Of a stretch of 32,328 nt of DNA, positions 17,098 to 25,884 are shown piece by piece. The stretch comes from Sphingobacterium sp. UBA7855 (lineage in GTDB: Bacteria; Bacteroidota; Bacteroidia; Sphingobacteriales; Sphingobacteriaceae), in NCBI GenBank assembly GCA_002500745.1, contig DLST01000016.1, positions 1-32,328 on the forward strand. Reading direction: 5' to 3'. The position numbers and the translations under genes were made by a program. The notes below the pieces were generated by a model, which worked only from the letters and a program-made list of their open reading frames with translations, was not told the DNA's origin and made no database searches. Numbering within the stretch: the first letter of the stretch is position 1; each line of letters begins with the position of its first letter.

Positions 17098-17571
17098 TTA
17101 TTGAACCTGTTTATTGGCACAGTTGGTACTGGCAAAAGACTCCGGCTTGGCCTTAAAGACAAATCCCATACCCATAATATAGCCCATGGCTTCTTTTAGA
17201 GCGACGTTTGACTGGAAATTTGGATTGGTGTTGATGTCGGCGTGGACTTCGAGGTCCACTTTGTGTTTTTCGAGAAGGGGGCAGAGTTGATAGGCTATGT
17301 CGATGGATTTTTGCACTTCGAGCAGCATCCGCTCTTTAATGCTCATTCGGTGGTGCCTTTTGTCCCGTTGGATAAACATAAATCCCCCTTTATGTTCCCG
17401 GAGAAAGACGATGACTGTTGCGAAGTCGATGATGCCCCGCTTGACTTGGGAATCGGTGCCGATATAAACTTTGAGCTTATTCCCGAGGGCGTCTTCGCGT
17501 TTTATGACTTCTTCAACAGCATCGAAAATTGTGGAGCGAATGGATTCGCCATTGTATTTTTGCCATCTCAT
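17098..17571 (-). CDS. YkuK family RNase H-like protein
   Basis: This 157-residue protein resembles the YkuK (DUF458) family, which is predicted to have an RNase H-like fold. YIGTDSQ (about residues 41-47) carries the conserved acidic residue expected after the first strand, and VHADINTNPNFQSN (about 111-124) another. No nuclease activity is established for the family, so the function is open. It is cytoplasmic, with no signal. It lies on the minus strand 65 nt upstream of pnuC and could be cotranscribed with it; functional linkage is not evident. Confidence 0.8.
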   Translation of the reverse strand: MRWQKYNGESIRSTIFDAVEEVIKREDALGNKLKVYIGTDSQVKRGIIDFATVIVFLREHKGGFMFIQRDKRHHRMSIKERMLLEVQKSIDIAYQLCPLLEKHKVDLEVHADINTNPNFQSNVALKEAMGYIMGMGFVFKAKPESFASTNCANKQVQ

Positions 17572-17675
17572 AGCGATATAAATTAGATATAACTAAATTC
17601 AACTTCATCATTGACATAAATTTACTGAATTTCAATGAGCTAAGTGTTAATTTAATTTTAAATAATTTATCCACA

Positions 17676-18323
17676 TTAGTGGTGTTTTGCACCATAGGCC
17701 AAATCTCCAGCGTCGCCGAGGCCCGGTACAATATAGGCTTTGGAGGTCAGCTCGTGATCGACATCGCCTACCCAAATATGCGCTGTTGGAATGAAAGCCT
17801 GCACATGATTTATTCCTTCTTCGGAAGCGATGGCCGCAACAATGTGCAATTCCTTGATGTCATATTCGGCCAAGAGATCCCTGCAGCATAACACGAGACT
17901 TTTTCCTGTTGCCAGCATGGGGTCCACTACAATCACGGTGCGGTTGTCTAAATTGGGGGTATTTACATATTCCTTGTGGATCTCAAACTCGCCGCTTTTT
18001 TTGGTATGTCGATAGGCGGCAATAAACGTATTGTCGGCGCGGTCAAATACATTTAATAGTCCTTGATGAAAAGGAAGGCCTGCTCTCAAAATCGTAGCCA
18101 GTACGGGTTGTTCCATCAGGAGTTGAGTTTTGGCCACACCCAGCGGAGTTTCAACTTCAATGGGCGTATAGGTCATCGTTTTGCTGATCTCATAAGCGAA
18201 AATTTCACCCAATCGTTCCAAATTCCGGCGGAAACGCATGCGATCCTGTTGAATATGAATATCTCTCAACTCGGCGATAAAATGATTTGCAATGCTATTT
18301 TGGGTAGATAGAATAGTAACCAT
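17676..18323 (-). CDS. upp: Uracil phosphoribosyltransferase
   Basis: UPRT makes UMP from uracil and PRPP (pyrimidine salvage). The 215-residue protein has the PRPP-binding motif VVDPMLATGKS (132-142) and the uracil-binding C-terminal block YIVPGLGDAGDLAYG. It has GKS where the E. coli enzyme has GGS in the PRPP loop; I see no other unusual feature. The ATG at 18323 yields a normal N-terminus. It is followed about 100 nt on by the YkuK-like gene. With carB it gives both de novo and salvage routes to pyrimidines in the window. Confidence 0.95.
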   Translation of the reverse strand: MVTILSTQNSIANHFIAELRDIHIQQDRMRFRRNLERLGEIFAYEISKTMTYTPIEVETPLGVAKTQLLMEQPVLATILRAGLPFHQGLLNVFDRADNTFIAAYRHTKKSGEFEIHKEYVNTPNLDNRTVIVVDPMLATGKSLVLCCRDLLAEYDIKELHIVAAIASEEGINHVQAFIPTAHIWVGDVDHELTSKAYIVPGLGDAGDLAYGAKHH

Positions 18324-18428
18324 GACGTGTGTGCTAGTTCAGTGAAGCTAAAGATAATAAATAATCAATTGAAAGTAATAACATCTGCGGGATTATTATC
18401 GTTTGCGCTAAAATGGTAAAATTTTTAG

Positions 18429-18436
18429 TAAATTTG
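18429..18436 (+). promoter_or_regulatory. Putative uvrB -7 element
   Basis: TAAATTTG matches TAnnTTTG; the nearest upstream TTG is 23 nt away, slightly too far. If used it leaves a leader of about 165 nt before uvrB, in which I see no convincing gene. Confidence 0.3.
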
Positions 18437-18609
18437 TTTTGCAACACTGCTGGATTTGGCCTGGATCGCATCTCGAAAAAACGTCCTGTTTGCAGATTTA
18501 AAAATCATCGGTTTAAAAAGAACAGTTTTGTGCTTGCCGCTCAAACTATTACTGGTGCAATGTTTGCTGGAAAAGGCCGAGATAGTTTTGTTTAAGAAAT
18601 AGGAAGTAT

Positions 18610-20643
18610 ATGAAATTTGAATTGACATCAGAGTATAAGCCGACCGGCGATCAGCCAGAAGCCATTCGGCAATTGGTTGCTGGAGTAGAGCAGGCAGAGC
18701 AATATCAAACGCTTTTGGGGGTGACGGGATCAGGGAAGACCTTTACGGTGGCCAATGTGATTCAGGAAACGCAAAAGCCAACATTGATTTTAAGCCATAA
18801 TAAAACATTGGCGGCTCAATTGTATGGTGAATTCAAGCAGTTCTTCCCACATAATTCAGTCAACTATTTTGTATCCTATTACGATTATTATCAGCCCGAA
18901 GCTTTTATTGCTTCTACCAACACTTACATCGAGAAGGATTTGGCAATTAATGAAGAAATTGAAAAGTTGCGCTTGGCCACCACCTCCGCTTTGATGTCGG
19001 GGCGTCGTGATGTCGTTGTGGTTTCTTCTGTGTCTTGTATCTATGGTATGGGAAATCCAGAGGATTTCTCCCGTTCTATCTTTCGATTCGGCGTAGGGAT
19101 GACGATTACGAGAAATGCTTTTCTGCATAAATTAGTAGAAATTTTATATTCACGCACAACTACAGAGTTTAAACGGGGTACCTTTCGCGTTAAAGGAGAT
19201 ACTGTGGATATTTATCCAGCGTATCTGGATTTTGCAATTCGTGTGTCCTTCTTTGGGGATGAAATTGATGAATTGAGTGAGATAGATCCGGTATCTGGTA
19301 AAACGCTCCATAAAATGGAGGATTTAGCCCTTTTTCCGGCAAATCTTTTCGTTACGCCGAAGGAAAAATTTAAAGAATCGATTTGGGCTATTCAAGATGA
19401 ACTGATGCAGCGCAAAACCCAACTGGAAGGTGAGGGCTTAATGCTCGAAGCAAAGCGTTTGGAGGAGCGTGTCAATTATGATTTGGAGATGATGCGGGAG
19501 CTGGGTTATTGCTCCGGAATAGAAAATTATTCCCGCTTTTTCGACGGTAGGCAGCCAGGAATGCGTCCTTTCTGTTTGCTGGATTATTTTCCGGAGGATT
19601 ATCTATTGGTCATTGATGAAAGCCATGTGACCTTACCTCAATTGCGTGCCATGTATGGTGGCGACCGATCACGAAAAGTCTCCTTAGTGGAACATGGATT
19701 TAGATTGCCTGCGGCTTTGGATAACAGACCCTTAAACTTTCCGGAGTTTGAATCTTTGACAAACCAGACAATTTATGTATCAGCTACCCCTGGTGATTAT
19801 GAACTGCAACAGACAGAAGGTGTGGTGGTTGAACAGGTGATTCGTCCTACGGGGCTTCTAGATCCGATTATTGAAGTGAGGCCAGCAATCAATCAGGTCG
19901 ATGATTTCTTGGAAGAGGTGGATAAGACCATCAAAGAAGGTGGGCGTGTGCTGGCAACTACATTGACGAAACGTATGGCAGAAGAACTTTCCAAATATAT
20001 GACCAAGCTGAACTTAAAAGTTCGTTATATACATTCGGAAATTAAAACCTTGGAGCGGGTTGAAATCTTACGCGGCCTTCGATTAGGTGAATTTGATATC
20101 TTGGTCGGCGTAAACTTACTGCGTGAGGGACTTGATTTACCCGAGGTCACACTCGTTGCTATTCTCGATGCAGATAAAGAAGGTTTTTTGCGTTCTGAAC
20201 GATCGCTTATCCAGACAATCGGTCGTGCCGCCCGGAATGATAAAGGACGGGTTGTCATGTATGCCGATAAAATAACCGACAGTATGCGTGTGACGATCGA
20301 TGAAACCAATCGTCGCCGAGACAAGCAGATGAAATATAACCAGGAGCATGGCATTACACCGCGTACTGTGGGCAAAACAAGAGAGGAGATCTTAGAACAG
20401 ACTTCTGTAGCCGATTTCTCCGGTATTGAACCTAAAATCTATGTCGAACCGGATCCATCGCAGGCTGTTGCAGCTGATCCTGTCATGCAGTATCTCAGTG
20501 AGAAGGATCTGAAAAAAGCGATCGATAATGTGCGTAAAAAAATGGATAAAGCCGCGAAAGAAATGGATTTCTTGGAAGCTGCCAAATACCGTGATGAGAT
20601 GTTCTCGCTCGAAAAACTTTATGAGGAACGGTTCTCCTTTTAA
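18610..20643 (+). CDS. uvrB: Excinuclease ABC subunit B
   Basis: UvrB is the damage-verifying helicase of nucleotide excision repair, working with UvrA and UvrC in the cytoplasm. The 677-residue protein has Walker A GVTGSGKT (37-44), the beta-hairpin block YDYYQPEAFIASTNTYIEKD (about 92-111), VIDESHVTLPQLRAMYGGDR in the middle, SATPGDYE, helicase motif VI (QTIGRAARN), and a C-terminal UVR domain (about 632-667) that contacts UvrC. Length is normal and nothing is missing. uvrA and uvrC are not in the window. No obvious terminator follows before proB. Confidence 0.97.
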   Translation: MKFELTSEYKPTGDQPEAIRQLVAGVEQAEQYQTLLGVTGSGKTFTVANVIQETQKPTLILSHNKTLAAQLYGEFKQFFPHNSVNYFVSYYDYYQPEAFIASTNTYIEKDLAINEEIEKLRLATTSALMSGRRDVVVVSSVSCIYGMGNPEDFSRSIFRFGVGMTITRNAFLHKLVEILYSRTTTEFKRGTFRVKGDTVDIYPAYLDFAIRVSFFGDEIDELSEIDPVSGKTLHKMEDLALFPANLFVTPKEKFKESIWAIQDELMQRKTQLEGEGLMLEAKRLEERVNYDLEMMRELGYCSGIENYSRFFDGRQPGMRPFCLLDYFPEDYLLVIDESHVTLPQLRAMYGGDRSRKVSLVEHGFRLPAALDNRPLNFPEFESLTNQTIYVSATPGDYELQQTEGVVVEQVIRPTGLLDPIIEVRPAINQVDDFLEEVDKTIKEGGRVLATTLTKRMAEELSKYMTKLNLKVRYIHSEIKTLERVEILRGLRLGEFDILVGVNLLREGLDLPEVTLVAILDADKEGFLRSERSLIQTIGRAARNDKGRVVMYADKITDSMRVTIDETNRRRDKQMKYNQEHGITPRTVGKTREEILEQTSVADFSGIEPKIYVEPDPSQAVAADPVMQYLSEKDLKKAIDNVRKKMDKAAKEMDFLEAAKYRDEMFSLEKLYEERFSF

Positions 20644-20791
20644 AGGAGCTTTTGTTTTCAGATGCCTATTTTTTGTGGGCGAAGTAGTTTTTTTTGTGTA
20701 AAATATCTTGTTCAATTGTTAACATATTTTGCGTAAATCAAATTCTTCTCAGTAAATTAGTGCTCAAATCTAAACTAAAGCGTACTAAAAA

Positions 20792-21823
20792 ATGAAAAAG
20801 CCAATTCTTGTTGTCAAATTTGGATCGGCTTCTATTACCACGAAAGAGGGAGAAGTTGATGAACGTATTGTTTTGGAGATCGCTAGGCAAATTGCTTCCT
20901 TACAAAAGAAATACAATATTGTCTTGGTCTCTTCGGGTGCTGTAGCGGCTGGTAAACGGTTTCTCCCCAGTTATACGGGGACATTATCGCAACGGAAAGC
21001 CGCTGCCGCCATCGGTAACCCCATATTGATTAATACGTATTCAACCTACTTCAGACCGTTTAAAATTTCGTTGGCTCAAAGTCTATGTGAGCGACATCAT
21101 TTTTCAAACCGGGATCAATTTCTGCAATTGAAAAATACCTACGAGGAATTGTGGCGGAACAACGTTATTCCCATCGCCAATGAAAATGATGTGGTGAGTA
21201 ATAAGGAACTGAAATTTTCAGATAATGATGAACTGGCTACATTAATTGCCGTTGGTTTTGGGGCTGAAAAATTGCTGTTCAGCACTTCCGTACCCGGCGT
21301 GTTGGATGCAAACAATAAAATTATACCACAAATCGAAACTATTGATCGGGATATCTTAGGCTTAGCGAGAAAAGATAAGTCGTCCGTTGGATTGGGTGGA
21401 ATGACCTCGAAATTGAATTTTGCCCGATTGGCCAATCAGATGGGGATTGCTGTAGTAATTTTTAGCATGCAAACTGAGGATGCCATCCAGAAAGCAGTGA
21501 AACATGAGACTGGTACCTTGTGTCTACCTGAAAGCAAAAAAATATCATCCCGTAAGAAGTGGCTTGCGAGCGGGAGTTTAATTAAAGGAGAATTGATGGT
21601 TGACCGCGGAGCAGAGGAAGCGTTATTAAAGCACAAAAGTCTACTGGCCGTCGGTGTTACTCGCATCGTCGAGCATTTTGAAAAGGGAGAAGTGTTAAAT
21701 ATTGTCAATCTAGACGGCTTAACTGTGGCCGTTGCCCGGGCGAAAATGGATTCGTCCGCTTTATCTCAGTCCAGTAAAAAAAATATAGAAATTGCACACG
21801 CAAATGATATCGTCTTGTTATGA
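20792..21823 (+). CDS. proB: Glutamate 5-kinase
   Basis: ProB phosphorylates glutamate to gamma-glutamyl phosphate, the first step of proline synthesis. The 343-residue protein has the amino-acid kinase fold, with VVKFGSASIT at the N-terminus, SSGAVAAGK near 50, and ANENDVVSNKELKFSDNDELA around 129-149. A C-terminal PUA domain follows (about 250-343; KKWLASGSLIKGELMVD to the end). It overlaps proA by 4 nt (ATGA at 21820-21823), so translation is coupled. Proline feedback acts on the kinase domain in known enzymes and probably here. Confidence 0.95.
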   Translation: MKKPILVVKFGSASITTKEGEVDERIVLEIARQIASLQKKYNIVLVSSGAVAAGKRFLPSYTGTLSQRKAAAAIGNPILINTYSTYFRPFKISLAQSLCERHHFSNRDQFLQLKNTYEELWRNNVIPIANENDVVSNKELKFSDNDELATLIAVGFGAEKLLFSTSVPGVLDANNKIIPQIETIDRDILGLARKDKSSVGLGGMTSKLNFARLANQMGIAVVIFSMQTEDAIQKAVKHETGTLCLPESKKISSRKKWLASGSLIKGELMVDRGAEEALLKHKSLLAVGVTRIVEHFEKGEVLNIVNLDGLTVAVARAKMDSSALSQSSKKNIEIAHANDIVLL

Positions 21824-23070
21824 GTGAATCCATTATAAAACAACTTCAGGCAGCAGCCAATGCTAAAAATGTATTGCAGAAGCTAGCATCTGAAACCAAA
21901 ATAACGCTTTTAAATGCTATTGCAGATGCGCTTGTCGAACAGGAGTCGGTTATATTACAGGCCAATAAAAGTGATTTGGACCGCATGTCTGATGAAGATC
22001 CTAAAAAAGACCGTCTCTTGCTCAATGGTGATCGCCTAAAAGGTTTGGCCGACAGTGTCAAGCAGATAGCACAGTTGGCAGACCCAACAGATCAGTTATT
22101 ATTGAAAAAGCAATTACCCAATGGATTAGAAATAGAAAAGATCACGGTTCCGCTTGGCGTTGTTGGTGTGATCTATGAATCGCGGCCTAATGTGACGATA
22201 GATGTCGCTGCTTTATGTATTCAGTCGGGCAATGTTTGCTTATTGCGGGGTGGTTCCGATGCATTACATACCAATGAAGTGCTTTTGAAAGTCATCCATG
22301 ATATCTTGGAACAGCATGGTATTGCAACAACTATTGTGCAACTGTTGCCTGTGGATAGGAAGCATGTTTCGGAATTATTGGAAGCTACCCAATATGTGGA
22401 TATTATCATCCCGCGTGGGTCGCAGTCATTGATCAATTTTGTGCGGGAAAATGCCAAGGTACCTGTGATTGAGACAGGGGCAGGAGTATGCCATACGTAT
22501 GTCGACTGTACCGCAGATTTGGATATGGCAGCGAGGATTGTCGCAAATGCTAAAATTTCTAGACCTTCTGTCTGTAACTCCTTGGATACAGTTTTGGTCG
22601 ATAAGGATGTTGTAACGGAATTTTTAGTTAAACTGGCTCCGTATCTCGAAGAGGCCCAAGTTGAAGTTTTTGCTGACGCGACTGCCTATCAGGTACTAAA
22701 ACATGAAAATTTTTCAAATTTAAAGCGAGCAGAAGCGGCGGATTTTGGAAGGGAATTTTTAGATTTGAAATGTTCGGTAAAAACCGTTGCCGGTTTGGAT
22801 GAAGCGCTGGAACATATTGGAACATATTCTTCCAAACATTCGGAGTGCATCGTCTCTTCCAATGAACTTCATATTGAACAGTTTTTAAATACAGTGGATG
22901 CCGCTGCGGTGTATGCCAATGCGTCGACACGTTTTACAGATGGCGGAGAATTTGGACTTGGGGCTGAAATAGGAATTTCTACTCAAAAATTACATGCACG
23001 GGGACCCTTTGCATTGGAAAAGTTGGTTACAGAGAAATGGATTGTCCGTGGGAACGGTCAGATTCGATAA
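21820..23070 (+). CDS. proA: Glutamate-5-semialdehyde dehydrogenase (gamma-glutamyl phosphate reductase)
   Basis: ProA reduces gamma-glutamyl phosphate to glutamate semialdehyde with NADPH, the second step of proline synthesis. The 416-residue protein shows family blocks: PLGVVGVIYESRPNVT (about 107-122), the nucleotide-binding region with LLRGGSDA, the catalytic-cysteine block KISRPSVCNSLDT (about 246-258) and FTDGGEFGLGAEIGIST near the end. It overlaps proB by 4 nt and is followed 12 nt later by an orphan gene. proC is not in the window. Confidence 0.96.
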   Translation: MSESIIKQLQAAANAKNVLQKLASETKITLLNAIADALVEQESVILQANKSDLDRMSDEDPKKDRLLLNGDRLKGLADSVKQIAQLADPTDQLLLKKQLPNGLEIEKITVPLGVVGVIYESRPNVTIDVAALCIQSGNVCLLRGGSDALHTNEVLLKVIHDILEQHGIATTIVQLLPVDRKHVSELLEATQYVDIIIPRGSQSLINFVRENAKVPVIETGAGVCHTYVDCTADLDMAARIVANAKISRPSVCNSLDTVLVDKDVVTEFLVKLAPYLEEAQVEVFADATAYQVLKHENFSNLKRAEAADFGREFLDLKCSVKTVAGLDEALEHIGTYSSKHSECIVSSNELHIEQFLNTVDAAAVYANASTRFTDGGEFGLGAEIGISTQKLHARGPFALEKLVTEKWIVRGNGQIR

Positions 23071-23082
23071 TAGATCTATACG

Positions 23083-23490
23083 ATGGGAATAAGTTTTAAA
23101 AGAGATTTGATGGTACGCTGGGTGGAGGACATTGGGAAGTTTCTGCGGATATGGATTGACGGTTACGATGCTTTTGCTGAACCAGAAGATCCGGCCCAGT
23201 TTGCCGAAGCTTATCAGAAGTTTTTTGAAAGGGATCGGAGTTTTTATTTGAGTATTTCCGAAGATGAGCTCACAACTTATGCAAAAAATGACCTGGATGC
23301 GCAACAATTACATCCACTTGCGCTGACCCTGTTGTTTGACGGTCTCAATGCCAGAGATGGCAGCCAGGAAAATCTGCTTCGTAAAGCAAAGTTAATTTTG
23401 AATCTAGCCATGGCTGAAACGGCGAGCTTTGCCTTTCAGGATTACCAGTATTTAGCCATGATTGATGATAAATTGAAAACTATAAACTAG
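23083..23490 (+). CDS. Uncharacterised protein in the proBA operon
   Basis: I do not recognise this 135-residue protein. It starts 12 nt after proA on the same strand and is probably cotranscribed. It has no signal peptide or membrane segment, is acidic overall, and looks almost entirely alpha-helical. Its N-terminus (FKRDLMVRWVEDIGKFLRIW) is an amphipathic helix with alternating charged and bulky residues, and the C-terminal half has a repeating helical pattern around LLRKAKLILNLAMAE, similar in feel to TPR-like helices. No catalytic motif is visible. Normal codon use and tight spacing make it a credible gene. A small partner or regulator of the proline enzymes is one guess. Confidence 0.75.
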   Translation: MGISFKRDLMVRWVEDIGKFLRIWIDGYDAFAEPEDPAQFAEAYQKFFERDRSFYLSISEDELTTYAKNDLDAQQLHPLALTLLFDGLNARDGSQENLLRKAKLILNLAMAETASFAFQDYQYLAMIDDKLKTIN

Positions 23491-23502
23491 GGTAGCGAAG
23501 TG

Positions 23503-23637
23503 TCTGCTAAGTTTATTATTGAATTGCTATAGAAACTTCGAGTTGTAATATGAACGATACTGCGCTTAGCAGAGAAAATAAACAGGAGCTGTCAGTTATT
23601 AAACTGGAAGTGAGTATGCTTACACAATGGCTGACAG
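23503..23637. other. Multi-hairpin region between convergent genes
   Basis: A perfect 9-bp inverted repeat (TCTGCTAAG 23503-23511 with CTTAGCAGA 23565-23573) is followed by CTGTCAG/CTGACAG (23589-23595 with 23631-23637), with small nested pairings inside. None is followed by a clear T-run. It could end transcription from either side or be a small structured RNA. A 37-codon frame at 23550-23663 exists but has no supporting features. Confidence 0.35.
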
Positions 23638-23670
23638 TACATCAACTGCAGCCATTGTTTTAAGGGAATG

Positions 23671-24807
23671 CTACCGCAAGATCTCTCGGGCGATCACCAG
23701 GCGTTGTATCTCAGAGGTTCCCTCATAGATTTGCGTGATTTTTGCATCACGCATTAGCCTTTCAACATGATATTCTTTTACGTACCCATAGCCACCGTGG
23801 ATCTGTACAGCTTCTACCGTGTGTTTCATGGCAACTTCAGACGCATGTAATTTGGCCATTGCTGCTTCTTTACCGTAGGGAAGTCCCTTATCTTTAGTCC
23901 AGGCTGCTTTATATGTCAAAAGCCTAGCGGCCTCGATCTCGACCTCCATATCGGCCAATTTAAACTGTATGGCCTGATGGTCCGAAATCGGCTTTCCAAA
24001 GGTCTTTCGCTCTTTTGAGTACGCCAAAGCAAGGTCATAGGCACCAGCAGCTATTCCTAAGGCCTGTGCTGCGATGCCAATACGACCGCCATCGAGGGTT
24101 TTCATCGCAAATTTAAATCCGAAGCCATCCTCTCCAATACGATTTTCTTTGGGAACCTGAACATCGGAAAATAGGAGTGAGTGCGTATCTGAACTGCGGA
24201 TGCCCAATTTGTTTTCTTTCGGGCCAATGGTAAATCCAGGCAGTCCTTTTTCAACGATTAAAACATTGATTCCTTTATGCCCTTTTTCAGGGTGTGTCTG
24301 TGCAATGACAAGATAGATGTCGGCGTGCCCCCCATTCGTGATCCAGTTTTTTGTGCCATTTAGTAGATAATGATCGCCTTTATCTTCTGCAGTTGTATGT
24401 TGTGACGAGGCGTCAGACCCGGCTTCGGGTTCGGATAGCGCAAATGCACCCAATTTCTCCCCCTTTGCTAGTGGAACCAGGTATTTTTGTTTTTGTTCTT
24501 CCGTCCCGAAAGCATGAAGTCCATATAATACAAGGGAATTGTGAGCGGAGACAATAACGGCCGCAGAGGCATCAATTTTGGCAATTTCTTCGAGAACAAG
24601 AACATAGGCCAACGTATCCATGCCCGCCCCACCATAAGCTTCGGGGGTCATGATACCCATAAATCCAAGTTCGCCCATCTGTTTGACAAAATCAGTGGGA
24701 AATTTAGCGGATTCATCGCGTTCTATTGCCCCAGCCTTTAGTTCCTGGGCGAATTCCCGCGCTGCGTCGCGGATCATTTTATGTTCTTCGCTTAATTCAA
24801 AATTCAT
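23671..24807 (-). CDS. Acyl-CoA dehydrogenase
   Basis: This 378-residue flavoenzyme matches the short/branched-chain (butyryl-CoA-type) acyl-CoA dehydrogenases, which introduce a trans-2,3 double bond and pass electrons to ETF. The fold blocks are clear: N-terminal helical domain with [19 protein letters not shown], middle beta domain with [12 protein letters not shown] and [14 protein letters not shown], and C-terminal helices ending in [18 protein letters not shown]. Glu362 in that last motif is the usual catalytic base. Chain-length preference cannot be assigned from sequence. It stands alone on the minus strand; two -7-like elements and a 14-bp palindrome lie upstream. Confidence 0.95.
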   Translation of the reverse strand: MNFELSEEHKMIRDAAREFAQELKAGAIERDESAKFPTDFVKQMGELGFMGIMTPEAYGGAGMDTLAYVLVLEEIAKIDASAAVIVSAHNSLVLYGLHAFGTEEQKQKYLVPLAKGEKLGAFALSEPEAGSDASSQHTTAEDKGDHYLLNGTKNWITNGGHADIYLVIAQTHPEKGHKGINVLIVEKGLPGFTIGPKENKLGIRSSDTHSLLFSDVQVPKENRIGEDGFGFKFAMKTLDGGRIGIAAQALGIAAGAYDLALAYSKERKTFGKPISDHQAIQFKLADMEVEIEAARLLTYKAAWTKDKGLPYGKEAAMAKLHASEVAMKHTVEAVQIHGGYGYVKEYHVERLMRDAKITQIYEGTSEIQRLVIAREILR

Positions 24808-24842
24808 GGTATTCCTATTTTTGGTTTATCAGTTACCAAACC

Positions 24843-24856
24843 GATAACTAGTTATC
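24843..24856. promoter_or_regulatory. 14-bp palindrome upstream of acyl-CoA dehydrogenase
   Basis: GATAACTAGTTATC is a perfect palindrome 36-49 nt before the start codon, flanked by AAACCG (24838-24843) and CGGTTT (24862-24867). GGTTT/AAACC segments around it could also pair differently in RNA. A TetR-type or similar operator in the leader is a reasonable guess. Confidence 0.4.
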
Positions 24857-24927
24857 TAATACGGTTTGCTGTCAAAAAGTTTTTTCCAGCACATCATCAA
24901 TTTAGAAGCTTAATGTAAAGCTATACC

Positions 24928-24943
24928 CAAATATACAAATATA
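24928..24943 (-). promoter_or_regulatory. Tandem -7 elements for acyl-CoA dehydrogenase
   Basis: Two adjacent copies of TATATTTG on the minus strand (24943-24936 and 24935-24928) match TAnnTTTG. The nearest upstream TTG is only 7 or 15 nt away, so the -33 element is unclear. Confidence 0.4.
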
Positions 24944-24979
24944 TATTATGCAAGCATAGTAATTAGGCGAATAACTTTT

Positions 24980-25009
24980 TTATCCTTTCGGGCTAACCCG
25001 AGGGGATAA
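24980..25009. other. Strong unexplained hairpin
   Basis: TTATCCTTTCGGG, loop CTAA, CCCGAGGGGATAA makes a 13-bp stem with two G-U pairs (plus-strand RNA). There is no T-run after it on either strand, so it is not a standard terminator. It lies between the two divergent promoters. Confidence 0.5.
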
Positions 25010-25154
25010 TGAGATCGTAGAATTTTCACAGATTTTGAGTGCACATCATCCGTTCAGAACATTTCAAGCCGCAGATAAAAAGATACTTCTTAGTTGCACG
25101 GTGGATAAGTTGACCTTAGTTTTTTCATATTACTTTAAAAAAATGAAGAATTAC

Positions 25155-25184
25155 TTGTTTGCTAAATTTAATCTACTATATTTG
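25155..25184 (+). promoter_or_regulatory. Peroxiredoxin promoter
   Basis: TTG (25155-25157), 19 nt, TATATTTG (25177-25184) is an exact match to the Bacteroidota -33/-7 consensus, with a predicted start near 25191 and a leader of about 33 nt. A dyad TCTAC-N7-GTAGA (25172-25188) covers the -7 element and could bind a repressor. Confidence 0.7.
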
Positions 25185-25223
25185 TAGACTATATAATGTA
25201 AACACCTTTAAAAAAATAAGATT

Positions 25224-25859
25224 ATGAGTTTAAGATTAGGAGATGAAGCGCCAAATTTTAAAGCGCAAACAACCATTGGTGAAATAGACTTTCACGATTA
25301 TATTAAAGATAGCTGGGTCGTTTTCTTTTCACACCCGTCAGATTATACTCCGGTATGTACCACAGAGTTGGGGCGCACAGCAAAGTTAAAATCGGAATTT
25401 GACAAAAGGGGGGTAAAAGCCATTGCGCTGAGTGTAGATAATGTAAACGATCACTTAAACTGGATCAAGGATATTAATGAGACACAACATACAGAAGTGA
25501 ATTTCCCGGTTATCGCCGATGAAGATCATCATGTGTCCGAATTATACGATATGATCCACCCGAATGCTTCTGCAACAGCTACTGTGCGTTCGGTATTCAT
25601 TATAGGGCCTGATAAAAAGATTAAATTGACCCTGACATATCCAGCCTCAACAGGTCGTAATTTTGACGAGATTTTACGCGTTATTGATTCTTTACAGTTA
25701 ACGGCAGATTATCAAGTAGCTACACCTGCAGATTGGAAGCATGGGGAAGATGTTATTGTTGTTCCGGCGATAAAGACTGAAGACATTCCTGCGAAATTCC
25801 CGAAAGGATATAAAGAGATCAAACCATATTTGAGAACAACACCCCAACCAAATCTATAG
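25224..25859 (+). CDS. 1-Cys peroxiredoxin (Prx6-like)
   Basis: This 211-residue thiol peroxidase has the peroxidatic motif PVCTTE with Cys45, and the Prx6-type C-terminal extension (about 155-211, with GEDVIVVPAI and PKGYKEIKPYLRTTPQ). Cys45 is the only cysteine in the protein, so it must be a 1-Cys enzyme, reduced by an outside thiol. It detoxifies hydrogen peroxide and organic or lipid peroxides in the cytoplasm. It has a clear promoter and terminator and is monocistronic. The bacilliredoxin elsewhere in the window is another thiol-redox gene, but no direct link is shown. Confidence 0.95.
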   Translation: MSLRLGDEAPNFKAQTTIGEIDFHDYIKDSWVVFFSHPSDYTPVCTTELGRTAKLKSEFDKRGVKAIALSVDNVNDHLNWIKDINETQHTEVNFPVIADEDHHVSELYDMIHPNASATATVRSVFIIGPDKKIKLTLTYPASTGRNFDEILRVIDSLQLTADYQVATPADWKHGEDVIVVPAIKTEDIPAKFPKGYKEIKPYLRTTPQPNL

Positions 25860-25884
25860 TTTGAGGCGTCTGGAATTACCCATA

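Larger units (their letters stand above)
24808..25223. other. 416-nt divergent intergenic region
   Basis: No gene is visible. From left to right it holds a TTGGT/ACCAA dyad and a 14-bp palindrome near the acyl-CoA dehydrogenase start (24821-24867), two adjacent TATATTTG elements facing that gene (24928-24943), a strong 13-bp hairpin (24980-25009), about 130 nt with nothing clear, and the peroxiredoxin promoter (25155-25184). Confidence 0.6.

Noticed and set aside
18413..18595. 60-codon plus-strand open frame just upstream of uvrB
   Set aside because: Overlaps the likely uvrB promoter at 18429-18436, has no recognisable features, and is probably an untranslated leader.
23550..23663. 37-codon small open frame between the proBA orphan and acyl-CoA dehydrogenase
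   Set aside because: No signal, membrane segment or conserved motif; it overlaps the hairpin cluster and could be chance.
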